Shown here: positions 7,307 through 15,515 of the stretch, piece by piece
Numbering within the stretch: position 1 is the first letter of the stretch
Layout of the letters: every line of letters begins with the position of its first letter
From: Parvicella tangerina
GTDB lineage: Bacteria > Bacteroidota > Bacteroidia > Flavobacteriales_D > Parvicellaceae
Direction: 5' to 3'
Assembly: GCF_907165195.1 (NCBI RefSeq)
Contig: NZ_OU015584.1
Location: forward strand, 1,054,001 to 1,118,000
DNA length: 64,000 nt
The notes under the pieces: generated by a model
The model's input: the letters and a program-made list of their open reading frames with translations, nothing else
Told to the model about the DNA's origin: nothing
The model's database searches: none
Made by a program: the position numbers and the translations under genes

Positions 7307-10300
7307 GGATGATTGAAATTTTATCTATCGACAAATATATCAAATACAACTTAATCGGTTTTTGATAGATATGTTCGAGTACATGTCCATATTTTAGTAT
7401 TTGCTGTCTGTGTTGTGCCGACTCACTGCCTGTTTTGAAATCGAGCACAATAATTTCATTTTCTTTTATCAAGACTTTATCTGGGCGAAGAATTTCTCCA
7501 TGAGATGCAGCAATACTTCTTTCGGACATGACCTCAAGTGTTCCTTGAAATAAGGATTGAATCTTGCTGCTTTTCGTATAGCTTTCCAAGATTGTCTCAA
7601 TCGAAGATCTTCTGGGCTGCCATTCTTTATGTTTCTTGATAAACTGATCAAAGGTCTTTGGAGCATCCTTCAATACATCGATGTCTTGCAGGAGTTCGTG
7701 TATGATCATACCCCAACTGCGCTCTGAGTAGGTGTCTCCTTCCTTCTCCTCATGATTTGGCGTAGCTAAGATTAATGTGTTTCTCCAGGTTTTTGTCTTC
7801 TTAGTTGAAAGATGTAAAACCTGTGAATAGGAGTCGCCTGTTTTTGAGTGATAGCGAGTTGGAGTCCCAATAGCTAACTTATTTTCGGAGCTATCATAGT
7901 TTTCGTGAGATTCAATTAGATTGATCTGATTTTTCACCAGTGATGAAGCTCGGTTTTCTTCGAGGTGAATGTATAAGCGGTTTTCAGCTCGAGTGTAGGC
8001 TACGTAAATTAAGTTAATGAGGTCTAAGGTGGTTAACTCTTCATTGTCATTCTTTGTTTTTTGGATGTTTTCATCAGGAATGTTCTTTCCTGGGTTCATG
8101 TTGATTTCATTCAGCCCTAAATCACTGATTAATTCACTTGAAAGCCATAATGAATCGTTGCTGCTATTGTCGATCCGTCTCGGAATAAAAACCACAGGGA
8201 ATTGAAGTCCTTTTGACTTATGAATAGTCATTATCGTAATGGCATTCGTGTTTTCTGGAGGTACAACGCTGCTGTTTAAGATTTTCTCTTCAAAATAGTC
8301 AATAAAACGATTGGTCTGTTGACCATTCTTTTGCTGGAAATCGTAGGTGGCGTTTAATAGCCTGTCAACATAGAGGTCTTCTCTCGATATTTCCAGTGTC
8401 CTCAGAAGGTAATCTACCTGATCAAATATAGAAAGGGTGGTGAAGAACGACTTTTCGAACATCGGTATTTCCTGACTTAAAAACTCATCAAACTTATACC
8501 CCTTGCTAAAGAAGTTGTTTTCGGCAGCAGGTATCCTGTATTTCTGAAAAAGACGAAATAACCCTTTCTGATCATAGTAGGAGAAGACGCTAAGAACATT
8601 TTCATCAGTTGGTCTGCTCAAAGCTTTGAGAAAGGCAAGGATCAACTTTACGTCATTGGAGTCACTCAGTAATAAACTTTCCTGAGAGGAAACCGGAAGA
8701 TCATTTTCTTTGAGGTACGCTGCGAGTTCGGTTCCCTCACTGTTTCTTCGAACCAGAATACACAGGTCACGAAATGAATATCCATCTTTCAGGCAAGAAT
8801 CAATTTGGTTCAGAAGGTCTTTGTCGTACGGATGGTCCGTGTTATAATCTGTTTTCGATTTTTTAATGGAAACCTCTACATAGCCTATTTCCTCCCGTTT
8901 AGGGTGTTGTTGGATGTCGGTGTAAGTGTTGTGAAGTAAAGAAGATTCAAGACTTGACATCATTTTCGGGAATAGCCAGTTGTTGAACTGAATCACGGCT
9001 TTTGCAGAACGATAATTATCCTCTAGTACGTAGCCTTCATGACTGTTTTGAAAACTTTGGTTAATCACTGCAGATTCCGGAGTGTTGAAACTAACATTGG
9101 GCAGGTCGATGAATTGCTGAGCATTTCCTCCTCTCCATCTATAAATCGATTGTTTCGCATCTCCAACAATGAGGCTTTCGTTGCCACTGGCCAGTGAGTC
9201 ATGAATAAGCGGAATCAGATTTTGCCATTGTAAAGTAGAGGTGTCTTGAAATTCATCAATAAAATAGTTTTCGAAGCGAGCACCAATCTTTTCGTAGATG
9301 TACGGAGCAGATTCTTTACTAATGATATCAGATATGATTTGGTTTAACTCACCGATCAATAGGATGTTATTGTCTTTTTTTAACTTTTCTATTTGTCGTT
9401 GAACATCATTTAATAAGGCAAAAGAGAGTAAGTTTTTATCTATATTTCTAAGAAATATCTCTTGATTGATGTTGGTGTTTGTTTGCAGAAATAGCTGTTG
9501 TAACTTGTGATCATTTGTATTGATGATGTTGACCAGTTCAGGGAGTTCTTTTTCCGCTTTTTTGGAAATCCATTTACCTTCTTTGATGTTGTTGATTTGG
9601 GTTTCTGATAGCACATCCGGAACTTTGTTGTAATCATCAATTCCATTAAGGATTTTGGTGTATTTTGAATTGCCGAATTTTAGCTCACTCAGATACTCGC
9701 CAAGAATTGATTGGATTTTCACACTGTTTCCTATGGACGCTGTTCTTAAGGACTTGATCTTGTCCTTTATTTCTTTTCTAACGTCAACAAAAAAAGAAAG
9801 GTCTTTGTCTTTGTAGAATTCAAGTTTTTCTACAGATTCTTCTTTTCCAAGAATTTTTGCTCTTTCATTAAGAGCATACTCAATATTGGGTTGATCCTCC
9901 AGATCAATGAGCTGTTGGTAGTATTCAATAAGGATTCTTGTTAACTGTTCATCATTTCCCAGTTCTTGTAAAACTTCATCTATGCATCGAGCTGTAATGC
10001 CATCGAAGTCAAAAGTGAGCTCAAAGTTGGTGGTAAGTCCCAATTCGCGGGAAAATGATCGGATGATTCGGTGAACGAACTTGTCAATGGTGAGTATGTT
10101 TAAATGCCCATAGTGATGTAGAATGTTTGTGAGTAGGCTGTCTGATTTTTCAGCTAGCTCCATAGGAGACAAACCAGTTGATCGAACATAATCCTCAATG
10201 AAACTGGTATCCTCTCCTTTTTTTAGCTTTTTTAAACCTTGCAAAACCCGTTCTTTCATCTCTTTTGACGCCTTGTTTGTAAACGTAATTGCCAGAATTC

Positions 10301-10436
10301 GTCTGAACTTATCGGGGTTTTTGGCTTTTAAAATGAGCGAAAGGTAATTAAGTACCAGTTGGTAGGTTTTTCCACTGCCAGCGGATGATTTGTATATTTT
10401 CAGCGAGGGTTGTTTCGTTTCCAAGTTGCGCTCCAT
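7299..10436 (-). CDS. UvrD/RecB-type helicase-nuclease (AddA-like)
   Basis: A 1045-residue superfamily 1A DNA helicase with a C-terminal PD-(D/E)XK nuclease. It has Walker A (SSAGSGKTYQ, about residues 17-26), motif Ia (ILAITFTNKASKEMKERV), motif II with DEFQDTSTLQW, GDAKQSIYRWRGG (motif III), and motifs V/VI (MTIHKSKGLQFPVV, VAYTRAENRLYI). Near the end comes IVLDFKTG, a nuclease core motif. Such proteins resect double-strand breaks for recombination, usually with an AddB-like partner, and none is seen here. I prefer the ATG at 10436 to an in-frame one at 10472 because a -7-like box lies at 10448-10455, between them. Confidence 0.88.
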   Translation of the reverse strand: MERNLETKQPSLKIYKSSAGSGKTYQLVLNYLSLILKAKNPDKFRRILAITFTNKASKEMKERVLQGLKKLKKGEDTSFIEDYVRSTGLSPMELAEKSDSLLTNILHHYGHLNILTIDKFVHRIIRSFSRELGLTTNFELTFDFDGITARCIDEVLQELGNDEQLTRILIEYYQQLIDLEDQPNIEYALNERAKILGKEESVEKLEFYKDKDLSFFVDVRKEIKDKIKSLRTASIGNSVKIQSILGEYLSELKFGNSKYTKILNGIDDYNKVPDVLSETQINNIKEGKWISKKAEKELPELVNIINTNDHKLQQLFLQTNTNINQEIFLRNIDKNLLSFALLNDVQRQIEKLKKDNNILLIGELNQIISDIISKESAPYIYEKIGARFENYFIDEFQDTSTLQWQNLIPLIHDSLASGNESLIVGDAKQSIYRWRGGNAQQFIDLPNVSFNTPESAVINQSFQNSHEGYVLEDNYRSAKAVIQFNNWLFPKMMSSLESSLLHNTYTDIQQHPKREEIGYVEVSIKKSKTDYNTDHPYDKDLLNQIDSCLKDGYSFRDLCILVRRNSEGTELAAYLKENDLPVSSQESLLLSDSNDVKLILAFLKALSRPTDENVLSVFSYYDQKGLFRLFQKYRIPAAENNFFSKGYKFDEFLSQEIPMFEKSFFTTLSIFDQVDYLLRTLEISREDLYVDRLLNATYDFQQKNGQQTNRFIDYFEEKILNSSVVPPENTNAITIMTIHKSKGLQFPVVFIPRRIDNSSNDSLWLSSELISDLGLNEINMNPGKNIPDENIQKTKNDNEELTTLDLINLIYVAYTRAENRLYIHLEENRASSLVKNQINLIESHENYDSSENKLAIGTPTRYHSKTGDSYSQVLHLSTKKTKTWRNTLILATPNHEEKEGDTYSERSWGMIIHELLQDIDVLKDAPKTFDQFIKKHKEWQPRRSSIETILESYTKSSKIQSLFQGTLEVMSERSIAASHGEILRPDKVLIKENEIIVLDFKTGSESAQHRQQILKYGHVLEHIYQKPIKLYLIYLSIDKISIIHV

Positions 10437-10464
10437 TGATTTTACGCTAAAAATAACAAATTGA

Positions 10465-10496
10465 TTTGCCAATCCATGTATTTAGCAGTAAATTTG
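10465..10496 (+). promoter_or_regulatory. Promoter TTTG-N20-TAAATTTG directly upstream of the DUF2452 gene
   Basis: TTTG at 10465-10468 and TAAATTTG at 10489-10496 match the Bacteroidota -33/-7 elements with a 20-bp spacer. The start codon follows only 5 nt after the -7 box, so the transcript may be leaderless or nearly so. It also excludes the longer reading of this gene that would begin at 10466. Confidence 0.55.
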
Positions 10497-10501
10497 ATTT
10501 G

Positions 10502-10945
10502 ATGAGTGATAAAAAACAAAATATCCAGAATCCTATAGATAAGGATACCATTACCGAAACTCCGGGTACATTGACTTATGGGCATCATCGAGGAAGTCTT
10601 CCTGTAGCTCCAACTAAAGAGGGGCAGATGAAAGGTCAGGCGCTTGCAGCGATGGAACATCAAACGGATATGCAGCTCGACCAAATTAAAAAACAAATGG
10701 AGTTGTTAGCAGCACAGGCTTCAAAAATTCAGCAGCGTGTTACCGTTTCTGAGCAGATCTATGGTGCAGAAATGAGGTTTGAGCCCCTAATAAATCATGT
10801 TTATCATCTCTATGAAAAAGAAGATAATAAGCATGTGTTGTCGTTAATTCACCCCAAGGATTGGGGAAGAAAAGGTTGTCCTTTTAAATTTGTTGCCACT
10901 GTAAGATTGTTAGCTGATCACACTTGGGATATCTTGGAAGATTAA
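10502..10945 (+). CDS. DUF2452 domain protein
   Basis: A 147-residue cytoplasmic protein starting MSDKKQNIQNP. The central part (MEHQTDMQLDQIKKQMELLAAQ, broken here after MELL) is helical, and the C-terminal part contains FEPLINHVYHLYEKEDNK then LSLIHPKDWG and a final VRLLADHTWDIL. This is the DUF2452 signature as I remember it. No function is known for the family. It is divergent from the helicase gene with 65 bp between starts and is followed 7 nt later by a small T9SS-sorted protein. Confidence 0.8.
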   Translation: MSDKKQNIQNPIDKDTITETPGTLTYGHHRGSLPVAPTKEGQMKGQALAAMEHQTDMQLDQIKKQMELLAAQASKIQQRVTVSEQIYGAEMRFEPLINHVYHLYEKEDNKHVLSLIHPKDWGRKGCPFKFVATVRLLADHTWDILED

Positions 10946-10952
10946 ACCGAAG

Positions 10953-11558
10953 ATGATGAAACTTAAGTTTTTCATAGCGCTTCTTTTTGCTGGCTTTAGT
11001 TCGTATGGTCAGGATATTACTTTTGTGTCTGATTTTGAGCTGCTCGAGGTTCAGAATGGCATTTTCGTGAATTGGGAAATTGATAGCGGTTATACTTGCC
11101 AGGGAGTAGATATTCTGCGCTCTGATGATGGAGTAGACTTCTACGAAGTTGGCCACATTTCTGGTGTTTGTGGAAGTTTATCGAAGTCAGTGGCTTATTC
11201 TTTTTTAGATGATAGCCCTTCTCCCGGTATAACGAATCATTACCGGTTAAAGTTAAACGGAAAGGGATATACGGAGATTTTGAGTCTGTTTTACCAGAGC
11301 GTTCCTGATCAAGGAGTGTTAGTTTTTCCGAATCCATCTTTGGATAGAAATGTAACGGTAAAATATGCAAACCCCAATCAGGAGAAAATGCAGATTGAGA
11401 TCTATGATATTAATGGGCACTTGGTCTTTAGACAAATTTCTGCAACTAATGAAGTACGAATTAATCTAGGGGCTTATCAAAGTGGTGCTTATATAGTTCG
11501 GGTTAGTTCACAAGAAGAATCAAGAACATTGGATTTCTCTACGTTAATTCTGAATTAA
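10953..11558 (+). CDS. Small exported protein with T9SS type A sorting domain
   Basis: A 201-residue protein with a signal peptide ([20 protein letters not shown]) and a fibronectin/jelly-roll-like N-terminal domain whose [19 protein letters not shown] pattern is typical of T9SS cargo. It ends in a Por secretion tail: [17 protein letters not shown], then [14 protein letters not shown] and [13 protein letters not shown]. Type A tails direct export across the outer membrane by the type IX system and anchoring to A-LPS. No catalytic domain fits in the remaining ~110 residues. Its stop overlaps the convergent Kazal gene's stop by 4 nt. Confidence 0.8.
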   Translation: MMKLKFFIALLFAGFSSYGQDITFVSDFELLEVQNGIFVNWEIDSGYTCQGVDILRSDDGVDFYEVGHISGVCGSLSKSVAYSFLDDSPSPGITNHYRLKLNGKGYTEILSLFYQSVPDQGVLVFPNPSLDRNVTVKYANPNQEKMQIEIYDINGHLVFRQISATNEVRINLGAYQSGAYIVRVSSQEESRTLDFSTLILN

Positions 11559-11758
11559 GGACATTCACCTGCCGTGTAATCTACACCAGCACATTCCGCT
11601 TCGCAGGAGTTTCCATATGTTTTATCGTTACAACCACAAACTGGGTCATATTGAAGGGTGCAAATACAATCAGGATTAGTTGTTGCGGTACAATTTGATT
11701 TTTCACAAGAAGTGAGCCCCAAGGAAGTCAGTAAAAATAGGTAAGTTATTTGCTTCAT
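11555..11758 (-). CDS. Kazal-type protease-inhibitor lipoprotein
   Basis: A 67-residue protein with a lipoprotein signal ending LTSC (Cys18). The rest is one Kazal domain, with the pattern [18 protein letters not shown], an upstream CIC pair and a final YTAGEC. Kazal domains inhibit serine proteases by a canonical loop; here the P1 region falls in the CTLQYDPVC segment. As an outer-membrane-linked lipoprotein it could protect the cell from its own or foreign secreted proteases. The stop codon shares TTAA with the stop of the convergent T9SS gene. Confidence 0.85.
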   Translation of the reverse strand: MKQITYLFLLTSLGLTSCEKSNCTATTNPDCICTLQYDPVCGCNDKTYGNSCEAECAGVDYTAGECP

Positions 11759-11791
11759 TGAGAACTCAAACGCAGTTTAAAGTATTTTATT

Positions 11792-12016
11792 TTAAACAGC
11801 CTCCACTTTTGTGATCTCTGGCAGAGAAGATTTCAGCGCTTCTTCCAGACCAGCTTTAAGCGTCATCGCACTCATGTTACAAGTTTTACATGCACCGATG
11901 AGTTTTACTCGAACCACGTTTTCATTGGTGATTTCCACCAACTCCATATCACCCCCATCACTATGCAGGTAGGGACGCAATTGCTCGATTGCCGCATTTA
12001 CTTTTTCTTCAAGCAT
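11792..12016 (-). CDS. NifU-like Fe-S cluster carrier (Nfu C-terminal domain)
   Basis: A 74-residue single-domain Nfu protein. It starts with the helix MLEEKVNAAIEQLRPYLHSDGGDMELVEI and has the CxxC iron-sulphur ligand motif in GACKTCNMSAMTLKAGLEEAL (each broken across this sentence's parts in the sequence at 11880-11990). Such proteins assemble or carry [4Fe-4S] clusters to client enzymes. It lies 14 nt downstream of mrp, another Fe-S carrier, so a joint cluster-delivery role is likely. A TATCTTTG box at 12021-12028 (minus) sits 4 nt before the ATG and may give a second, leaderless transcript. Confidence 0.93.
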   Translation of the reverse strand: MLEEKVNAAIEQLRPYLHSDGGDMELVEITNENVVRVKLIGACKTCNMSAMTLKAGLEEALKSSLPEITKVEAV

Positions 12017-12030
12017 AATACAAAGATATA

Positions 12031-13149
12031 CTAACTAGAGCATTTTGGCGCTCCATATTCCACTTTTACAACTTCAGTTGGGGCTTTTGTCTTATTTCTA
12101 AGGTCAATTTGTTCAATTACGTTATCCGTCATTTCTTTAAATGCGATAGCGTTCGGAGTGGTGTCCTGCAAGATTGCAGGTCTTCCAACATCACCACTTT
12201 CACGGATACTCTGTACCAGAGGTATTTGTCCTAACAAAGGAACCTCAAGCTGAGCAGCAAGATGTTTCGCCCCTTCATTACCAAAGATGAAGTATTTGTT
12301 GTCAGGTAATTCTGCTGGTGTGAACCAAGACATGTTTTCTACAATACCCAATACCGGAACGTTTATAGAGTCTAATTGGAACATGCTCACACCTTTTCTA
12401 GCATCTGCTAAAGCAATGTTTTGAGGAGTTGAAACAATCACAGCACCTGTAATAGGTAGACTTTGAACCAGTGTTAAATGAATATCTCCAGTTCCAGGAG
12501 GGAGGTCAAGTAAAAGATAGTCTAACTCACCCCAATCAGCATCAAAAACCATTTGGGATAGCGCTTTGGTAGCCATTGGTCCTCTCCAAATAACGGCTTG
12601 GTTGACATCTGCGAAGAATCCTATTGATAGCAATTTCACCCCATAGCTTTCCACAGGAATGATAACCTGTTTTCCATCCACAACTTTGCCCTTGGGCTTT
12701 TCATGTTGTACATCAAACATGAGCGGTTGCGAAGGACCATAGATGTCAGCATCTACCAAACCAACTTTATAACCTTTTTGAGCAAGACCGAGCGCCAGAT
12801 TTGCAGTAATCGTAGATTTACCAACTCCCCCTTTGCCACTTGCAACGGCAATGATGTTCTTAATTCCTTTAACTTTGGTCTCATTAGCTTCAGCTTTTTT
12901 CATAGCCACAACTTCACAGTTTACCTTGACCTCTTTTCCAAAATTTCTATGAATAGCAAATTCACAGGCCTCCTGCATTCTATTTCGAGAGTGCATTGCT
13001 GCATTCTGAACAGCTACTTTAAAAGAAACTTCTTTGTCTCCTACCTGCAGATCAGTGACAAGATCCTGTGATACAATATCTTTTTTTAAATCAGGTTCAA
13101 CTACCTTTTTTAAAGCTTCTAAAACCGATTCTTTTGTTAATTCTTTCAT
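12031..13149 (-). CDS. mrp: Mrp/ApbC/NBP35 family Fe-S carrier ATPase
   Basis: A 372-residue protein with an N-terminal MIP18/DUF59 domain (residues 1-~90, starting MKELTKESVLEALKKV). A deviant Walker A P-loop follows, AVASGKGGVGKSTITANLAL, then VDADIYGPSQP, YLLLDLPPGTGD and switch motifs. Mrp proteins bind and transfer [4Fe-4S] clusters and need ATP hydrolysis. The usual C-terminal CxxC is not obvious before the final KCSS. I took the ATG at 13149 because the -7 box at 13166-13173 lies inside the alternative longer frame. nifU follows directly. Confidence 0.93.
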   Translation of the reverse strand: MKELTKESVLEALKKVVEPDLKKDIVSQDLVTDLQVGDKEVSFKVAVQNAAMHSRNRMQEACEFAIHRNFGKEVKVNCEVVAMKKAEANETKVKGIKNIIAVASGKGGVGKSTITANLALGLAQKGYKVGLVDADIYGPSQPLMFDVQHEKPKGKVVDGKQVIIPVESYGVKLLSIGFFADVNQAVIWRGPMATKALSQMVFDADWGELDYLLLDLPPGTGDIHLTLVQSLPITGAVIVSTPQNIALADARKGVSMFQLDSINVPVLGIVENMSWFTPAELPDNKYFIFGNEGAKHLAAQLEVPLLGQIPLVQSIRESGDVGRPAILQDTTPNAIAFKEMTDNVIEQIDLRNKTKAPTEVVKVEYGAPKCSS

Positions 13150-13165
13150 ATCTTGCGTATTGGTG

Positions 13166-13173
13166 CAAAGATA
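13166..13173 (-). promoter_or_regulatory. mrp promoter -7 box (TATCTTTG)
   Basis: An exact TAnnTTTG match on the minus strand, 16 nt before the chosen ATG. A TTG lies 21 bp further upstream. It supports the shorter mrp start. Confidence 0.5.
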
Positions 13174-13221
13174 TTGAATATTAACTTGAAAGAACAACTT
13201 AAAAGTCTAGCACGAAATTTG

Positions 13222-13229
13222 TATATTTG
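13222..13229 (+). promoter_or_regulatory. -7 box (TATATTTG) upstream of the SFPD-repeat gene
   Basis: An exact match to TAnnTTTG, 25 nt before the ATG at 13255, in the divergent region shared with mrp. The -33 element is not clear. Confidence 0.45.
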
Positions 13230-13254
13230 ACTAACCGAATAAAAAAGGATTAAA

Positions 13255-13680
13255 ATGAAAAAAATTATTACCACCGCATTGCTACTGGCTTTTATTGTTG
13301 CAGGAATGTCTTTTTCTTTCCGTCAGGCAGAAAGGACTTACTCAATGAATAGCTACGAAAAAGTTTATAAAACAGAGATTAAAGAACTAACTCCAGAAGA
13401 GAAACTCAACGCTTTTGAATATTTTTCTGCAACGAGTGACTGTTCGTTCAAAGGAATTGAATTGAAAGGTAAAGTGAAGTTTGTAACTTCTTTTCCAGAT
13501 ATCAAAATTCAGTATGTAACTTCATTTCCAGATATCAAGGTGAAGCACGTTACCTCTTTCCCTGATGACTGTGGAGAGTGGCAAATTGTGGAATCATTTC
13601 CAGATTTTGAAGTGCAGGTGGTGACTTCTTTCCCTGATTTAAAGGTCCAGTTGGTTGAATCTTTCCCAGGAATGAATTAA
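13255..13680 (+). CDS. SFPD-repeat exported protein, probable 7(1) septoil-knot domain
   Basis: A 141-residue protein with a signal peptide (KKIITTALLLAFIVAGMSFSF). After residue ~60 it is a ladder of short beta-type repeats of about 11-13 residues. Each is built on VTSFPDIK or VESFPDFE, with six SF-P-D/G motifs in the last 75 residues and one DDCGEW insertion. As I recall it, this sequence class is named for the 7(1) septoil knot, one of the most complex known protein knots. No biochemical role is known to me. The next gene (10 nt on) is also exported, so they may be co-expressed. Confidence 0.6.
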   Translation: MKKIITTALLLAFIVAGMSFSFRQAERTYSMNSYEKVYKTEIKELTPEEKLNAFEYFSATSDCSFKGIELKGKVKFVTSFPDIKIQYVTSFPDIKVKHVTSFPDDCGEWQIVESFPDFEVQVVTSFPDLKVQLVESFPGMN

Positions 13681-13689
13681 TTTTGTCTT

Positions 13690-14403
13690 ATGGAAAAAAC
13701 AATTTTTAACTTAAGAAACATAGTGAGCAGCATCTTCGTGATGCTGTTTTTTTTGACATTGGGTTCAGCTCAGGATTGCGCCTCTTTTATGCCAATGGAA
13801 GAAGGCTATAAATGGGAGGTCACTAATTTCAACAAAAAAGGTAAAGAACAAGGTACGGTTACCCACACCGTGAAATCTGCTTCGGTGGAGGGTGGTGTAG
13901 CTAATGCTGAGTTAGAAATGGTAACTTCAGATGGAAAGGAGGAGCATTCAACTACCTATCAGTTCATGTGCGAAGGGAGTACTTTTAAGATGAGTATGAA
14001 TATCTTTCTTCCTGATGAAACCATGGAGCAAATGCAAAACATGGAATCTATGGAAGTGGAAATGGATATGGAGGATATGGAGTTTCCAACGGTTTTGGAA
14101 GTCGGGCAGGAATTGAAAGACGCAAATATGACCATGGAAGCGAAGATGAATGGGATGAAAGTCATGAGTATGACCACCTTAATCAAGGATCGTAAAGTGG
14201 TTGCAAAAGAAAGTGTAACTACATCCGCAGGTACTTATGAGTGCTTTAAAGTAGAACAGGTTTCAGCGATCAAAATGGGATTTGTGAATCGAGAGTATAA
14301 AAGTGTTTCCTATATAGCTGAAGGTGTTGGTGTGGTAAGGTCAGAGAGTTACGACAAAAAAGGGAACCTTGATTCTTATTCTGAGATCACCAAGATCTAC
14401 TAA
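13690..14403 (+). CDS. TapB-like / DUF3108-like exported protein
   Basis: A 237-residue protein with a signal peptide ending near GSAQ. The mature part begins DCASFMPMEEGYKWEVTNF and has alternating beta segments, and the YECFKVEQ and YIAEGVGVVRSE motifs near the end are shared with TapB/DUF3108-like proteins. These resemble LolA/VioE-type half-barrels. A Met/Glu-rich run (MEQMQNMESMEVEMDMEDME, residues ~114-133) is unusual and may be a loop. Function is unknown. It lies between the knotted-repeat protein and trmN6. Confidence 0.7.
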   Translation: MEKTIFNLRNIVSSIFVMLFFLTLGSAQDCASFMPMEEGYKWEVTNFNKKGKEQGTVTHTVKSASVEGGVANAELEMVTSDGKEEHSTTYQFMCEGSTFKMSMNIFLPDETMEQMQNMESMEVEMDMEDMEFPTVLEVGQELKDANMTMEAKMNGMKVMSMTTLIKDRKVVAKESVTTSAGTYECFKVEQVSAIKMGFVNREYKSVSYIAEGVGVVRSESYDKKGNLDSYSEITKIY

Positions 14404-14405
14404 AA

Positions 14406-15113
14406 TTGTTTCGGTATAAGCAGTTTGTGATTGATGATTCCAACAGTGCCATGAAAGTGGGTACAGACGGAACCATGCTCGGATGTTGGGTCAATACAGA
14501 TGGGGTTCAGTCAGTGCTTGATATTGGGTGCGGCTCAGGAGTGTTAACTACGATTTGTGCTCAAAAGAATTCAGAAGCCTTGATAACCGGTATTGATGTA
14601 GAAGAGGGCGCAATTAAGGATGCCAGTTCAAATACGGAGAATTTGCCAAAAAGTTGGCGGGATCGGATTACGATAACTCAAGTGAAGTTACAAGATTATC
14701 ATCCGGATCAACAGTTTGATCTCATATTATCCAATCCTCCGTTCTTCGAGAATAGTCAGGTATCTCCTGATGATGCCCGAAACTTTGCCCGGCATACATC
14801 CTCCCTCCATTACCGTGATATTATCAAATTCGCTAAGAATTATTTGTCAGAGAGCGGTCGTCTTAACCTTGTACTACCTTATGAGAATGGAAAAAAAGCT
14901 CAAGCAGAAGGAGAGGAAATGGGATTTTTTGTTTCAAGAACTTGTGTGGTGCGTCCCGTCCCACAAAAGCCACCACACCGTTTGATGATTGAGTTTTCAA
15001 ATGTAAAAACCCCTTTTAAAGAGGAGTTGTTAACCATTGAAACCGGTGTTCAGCGACACGACTACACAACAGCATATAAGGAGTTGGGGAAAGACTTCTA
15101 CCTTTACTTTTAA
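14406..15113 (+). CDS. trmN6: tRNA1(Val) A37 N6-methyltransferase
   Basis: A 235-residue class I SAM methyltransferase. MFRYKQFVIDDSNSAMKVGT is the typical start, followed by SAM-binding motif I VLDIGCGSGVLT and the catalytic NPPFF motif (LILSNPPFFENS), which marks N6-adenine methylation. TrmN6 (YfiC) methylates A37 of tRNA-Val. The start codon is TTG, 2 nt after the previous stop. It is accepted because the family normally begins with MFxFKQF and no suitable ATG exists. Translation is probably coupled to the upstream gene. Confidence 0.88.
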   Translation: MFRYKQFVIDDSNSAMKVGTDGTMLGCWVNTDGVQSVLDIGCGSGVLTTICAQKNSEALITGIDVEEGAIKDASSNTENLPKSWRDRITITQVKLQDYHPDQQFDLILSNPPFFENSQVSPDDARNFARHTSSLHYRDIIKFAKNYLSESGRLNLVLPYENGKKAQAEGEEMGFFVSRTCVVRPVPQKPPHRLMIEFSNVKTPFKEELLTIETGVQRHDYTTAYKELGKDFYLYF

Positions 15114-15139
15114 GAAGACATCCGTTGCCTAGCTACTTA

Positions 15140-15170
15140 TTGCAAAGAAGATTGTTTTGAATTAACTTTG
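15140..15170 (+). promoter_or_regulatory. Promoter TTG-N20-TAACTTTG for the mutL-rhomboid cluster
   Basis: TTG at 15140-15142 and TAACTTTG at 15163-15170 are separated by 20 bp. The ATG at 15179 follows after 8 nt, so the 5' leader must be a few bases at most. Confidence 0.5.
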
Positions 15171-15178
15171 TAGCAGTT

Positions 15179-15493
15179 ATGAAATTCCCAAGTTTTTCAA
15201 AAATAAACAAGCATCGAAAGTTTCACTATACTCCGATGTATTACGATCCTGAGAAAGAGGAGCTGGATGAACGTGTGAAAATGGCAAAGATCAAATACGG
15301 TATTGAGGAAGGAGACGAAACACTGAAGCGAAAGATTAGAATGCAAGACCAGTTTAAAGAAAGTAAGTCTGCCATGGATTCGATGAAGCGTTGGAATAGC
15401 TCCATTCGTTTATTTGTAATTCTTGGGATAATAATTTATTTGGCATACATCGTTTTTGCCAACTTAGATGGCTTCCTAGGGAAAATCCTTTAA
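15179..15493 (+). CDS. Small single-pass membrane protein upstream of mutL
   Basis: A 104-residue basic protein with a charged N-terminal part (KINKHRKFHYTPMYYDPEKE), a helical middle, and one membrane helix at about residues 76-95 (LFVILGIIIYLAYIVFANLD). I recall small proteins of this form directly before mutL in many Flavobacteriia, sometimes labelled 'riboflavin synthase subunit beta'. Nothing in this sequence supports a riboflavin role. It probably anchors in the inner membrane with a cytoplasmic N-terminus. Confidence 0.7.
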   Translation: MKFPSFSKINKHRKFHYTPMYYDPEKEELDERVKMAKIKYGIEEGDETLKRKIRMQDQFKESKSAMDSMKRWNSSIRLFVILGIIIYLAYIVFANLDGFLGKIL

Positions 15494-15515
15494 CTTCGCG
15501 TTTTCAAGTTAGGAC

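Noticed and set aside
10437-10472. Longer helicase start at 10472
   Set aside because: The extra residues lie upstream of a -7-like box, and the family begins shortly before the Walker A motif.
13150-13197. Longer mrp start
   Set aside because: The mrp -7 box falls inside it, so it would not be transcribed from that promoter.
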